Shown: in pieces, positions 62,646 to 64,000 of the stretch | How positions within the stretch are numbered: position 1 is the first letter of the stretch | Layout of the letters: each line of letters starts with the position of its first letter | NCBI RefSeq assembly: GCF_001939735.1 | Contig: NZ_MJIL01000092.1 | Coordinates: forward strand, 158,445 to 222,444 | Length of the DNA stretch: 64,000 bases | Reading direction: 5' to 3' | DNA from: Photobacterium proteolyticum | Lineage (GTDB): Bacteria > Pseudomonadota > Gammaproteobacteria > Enterobacterales > Vibrionaceae | Made by a program: the position numbers and the translations under genes | The notes under the pieces: model-generated | Seen by the model: the letters and a program-made list of their open reading frames with translations, nothing else | Database searches by the model: none | Told to the model about the DNA's origin: nothing

Positions 62646-63101
62646 ATGCGTAAATTAATATTATTCGTTTTTATATATAGTCTATTTGGGTGCAGTGAGT
62701 CAGACAATGAAAAACTTTACGAAATTGGAGAGTTACAAAGCCACGCTATTGAGAACTTGATTAAGTTTCACCCTGAGTTGGAGAAGCAGGATTTATTGGT
62801 TATGAGAATTAATCGCGTTATTAATTTACAAACACATCCCCATGAACCTGACGAATACCTGTTAGTTTCAATTTATGACACTAAAAATCTCATGAGCGTG
62901 AAGAATTCTGAATGGTCTTCTTTAATTAAAGAGTTCGGAGAAGACTTAAAGGGCGTTAATGAGTACAAGGTTAGGTACCGTGTTAGAAACCCCAAAAAAC
63001 TGGATTTAAATGGTGATTTTGATGGTTTTTCAACAACGACCTTACCTCTGTTCGGGGTGCTTAGAGAGCAGTTAGAGAACAAGATTGACTCTAACAAGTA
63101 A
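62646..63101 (+). CDS. Cassette 5: predicted lipoprotein (151 aa)
   Basis: MRKLILFVFIYSLFGCSES has a lipobox at residue 16. The mature part is alpha/beta with a charged helix and a strand segment (YKVRYRVRNPKKLDLNGDFDGFSTTTLPLFG). AAAGGAAATTTT precedes the ATG. No family recognised. Confidence 0.78.
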   Translation: MRKLILFVFIYSLFGCSESDNEKLYEIGELQSHAIENLIKFHPELEKQDLLVMRINRVINLQTHPHEPDEYLLVSIYDTKNLMSVKNSEWSSLIKEFGEDLKGVNEYKVRYRVRNPKKLDLNGDFDGFSTTTLPLFGVLREQLENKIDSNK

Positions 63102-63139
63102 TTTAATAAAGCCAGTAGTTTAGTATATGAATTCGACAG

Positions 63140-63244
63140 CCCTAACAAAGCAATCAAGGTGATGCGTTACACTCGGCGGTTTTGGTATGAAGTTCAGTGC
63201 GCTTTGTTGGTTCATTGGGGCACACCTTATTGCAGGCGTTATGG
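63140..63244 (+). repeat. attC: attC site 5
   Basis: From CCCTAAC to GTTATGG, same subtype as site 2. Confidence 0.9.
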
Positions 63245-63489
63245 CGCAAGTGAGTACAGGTAACGTGGCTGCCGAATTACTGGCCGGTGGGTCGTTCTTA
63301 GTCGCTAGTATATTGCAGTTTTCCAGCGCTGTTATGGTGCTGGATGTCTTCAAAGAAAGTAAATATTTTTTGGCTCTGTACGCAACACGTCCGATTGTTG
63401 TTCTGAGATGGCTTCTTTCATTTGTCCAATTGGCTTTTGCATTTTTGTCGATTCCCTTCATTTTCGCTGGGTCGAAGCTTAGTAGCTAG
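63241..63489 (+). CDS. Cassette 6: small two-helix membrane protein (82 aa)
   Basis: The ATG lies inside the attC5 core GTTATG, so the gene starts at the first bases of its cassette. It reads MAQVSTGNVAAELLAGGSFLVASILQ..., with two hydrophobic segments (about 14-33 and 51-72), the second in VVLRWLLSFVQLAFAFLSIPFIF. The cassette has no own ribosome binding site; the sequence upstream belongs to attC5 (GCAGGCG). It is the intact version of the pseudogene in cassette 3. Function unknown; toxin-like or immunity-like small membrane proteins are possible but unsupported. Confidence 0.7.
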   Translation: MAQVSTGNVAAELLAGGSFLVASILQFSSAVMVLDVFKESKYFLALYATRPIVVLRWLLSFVQLAFAFLSIPFIFAGSKLSS

Positions 63490-63844
63490 CAATCCGTAGT
63501 TTTCCAATTCTGTTATGGTGCTGGGTGTTTGCAATGAAAATGAGCAGTGTTGGTTCCAGTCCGCCGCACGCTCGATTAACGTTTAGTACTCGTTGCTTTT
63601 TTTCCTTAAGCATCGATTCACACTGATAGAAGAAAGCTGTCCGTTCTTCATCCGAATAAATCCTGCTCAAATTCCCATCAAAAGGCTTAGGTTTCAGTTA
63701 TAGCCACCTGAAATTAATCACAAAAACTGCGATCCCTCAACTACCTGTTTGATCAGTGATGTATGATGCCTGAATCATATGGCAGGCAAATGATCCTGTT
63801 CGGCGGTAGCGTGCATTGAAGTTGAGTAGGTTACTTGGAGCTCG
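63472..63844. other. Cassette 6 non-coding tail
   Basis: Begins with a degenerate repeat of the preceding gene (TTAGTAGCTAGC...GTTTTCCAATTCTG against TTAGTCGCTAGT...GTTTTCCAGCGCTG) and continues as in cassette 3. On the minus strand a 63-codon frame with TTG start (63479-63670) reads DEERTAFFYQCESMLKEKK; the frame is broken in cassette 3, so I do not call it a gene. Confidence 0.6.
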
Positions 63845-63949
63845 CCATAACAAAGGTATCAAGGTGACGCGTTTGACTCGGCGGTTTTGGTTCGGAGTTC
63901 TGTGCGCTTGGTGGGTTAATCGTGGCGCACCTTATCCCAGGCGTTATGG
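63845..63949 (+). repeat. attC: attC site 6
   Basis: From CCATAAC to GTTATGG, same subtype as sites 3 and 4. Confidence 0.9.
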
Positions 63950-64000
63950 CGTAGGGGCGTACAGGCAACGTGGCGATCGTTTTCTTGCTACTCGGGTCGT
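63944..64000 (+). other. Cassette 7, truncated by the window edge; third copy of the cassette 3/6 family
   Basis: The 57 visible bases align closely with the first bases of cassette 3 (GTTATGGCG...GTACA...AACGTGG.GATCGTTTT...TCGGGTCGT). The reading frame from its ATG meets TAG after two codons (ATG GCG TAG), so this copy is probably also decayed or uses a different start. Confidence 0.65.

Noticed and set aside
63479..63670. 63-codon minus-strand frame in cassette 6 (DEERTAFFYQCESMLKEKK)
   Set aside because: Needs a TTG start, is frameshifted in cassette 3, and overlaps a degenerate repeat; possibly a relic of an antisense cassette gene.

Overview
The window is a Gram-negative gammaproteobacterial chromosome segment, most likely from the Vibrionaceae (Photobacterium or a close relative). 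This rests on a DUF3450-TtpC-ExbB-ExbD-TonB-TPR cluster of the Vibrio TonB2 type, a chromosomal integron with near-identical attC sites, short TATACCC palindromic elements, MsrPQ, and many vibrio-like housekeeping proteins. Genus is inference; Vibrio itself usually relies on Na+-NQR and lacks the full nuo operon seen here.

Layout. 1-3.3 kb: A+T-rich accessory DNA (partial methyltransferase, GNAT-like protein, unknown exported protein). 3.3-8.5 kb: gloA, a 2OG-Fe(II) oxygenase, then a locus of small paralogous membrane proteins leading into a BaeS/BaeR-like two-component system. 8.6-19.5 kb: DMT and MATE transporters, an exported amidohydrolase with a CRP-type site, msrPQ, a double-cupin protein, a fatty acid desaturase behind a FabR-like palindrome, and an L,D-transpeptidase.

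19.6-36.1 kb (minus strand): a 16-gene complex I operon in the order nuoA-B-C-D-E-F-G-H-I-J-K, MrpD-like (506 aa), small two-helix protein (110 aa), MrpD/NuoL-like protein with a lateral-helix-type tail (622 aa), nuoM, nuoN. It has four antiporter-type membrane subunits instead of three, and the subunit in the NuoL position is not a canonical NuoL. This is the most remarkable system in the window.

36.4-58.4 kb: a lipoprotein, an orphan sensor kinase, a Fur-box-preceded TonB-dependent receptor, a six-gene overlapping TtpC/TonB energising operon with its own possible Fur box, an EF-G-like GTPase, a subtilase with a large insertion, and a second Fur-box-preceded operon (PepSY, DUF2271, DUF4198, small exported protein, DUF6162-like, metal ABC transporter, plus a degenerate second solute-binding-like protein). 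Together these look like one iron-acquisition region: receptor, energiser and ABC importer. DUF3622 closes this part.

58.6-64.0 kb: an integron platform. intI (minus) has a LexA-like box at its start; the divergent attI/cassette array contains six attC sites. The five intact cassette genes all encode lipoproteins, exported proteins or membrane proteins. One cassette of about 705 bp occurs twice (one copy decayed), and a third copy begins at the right edge.
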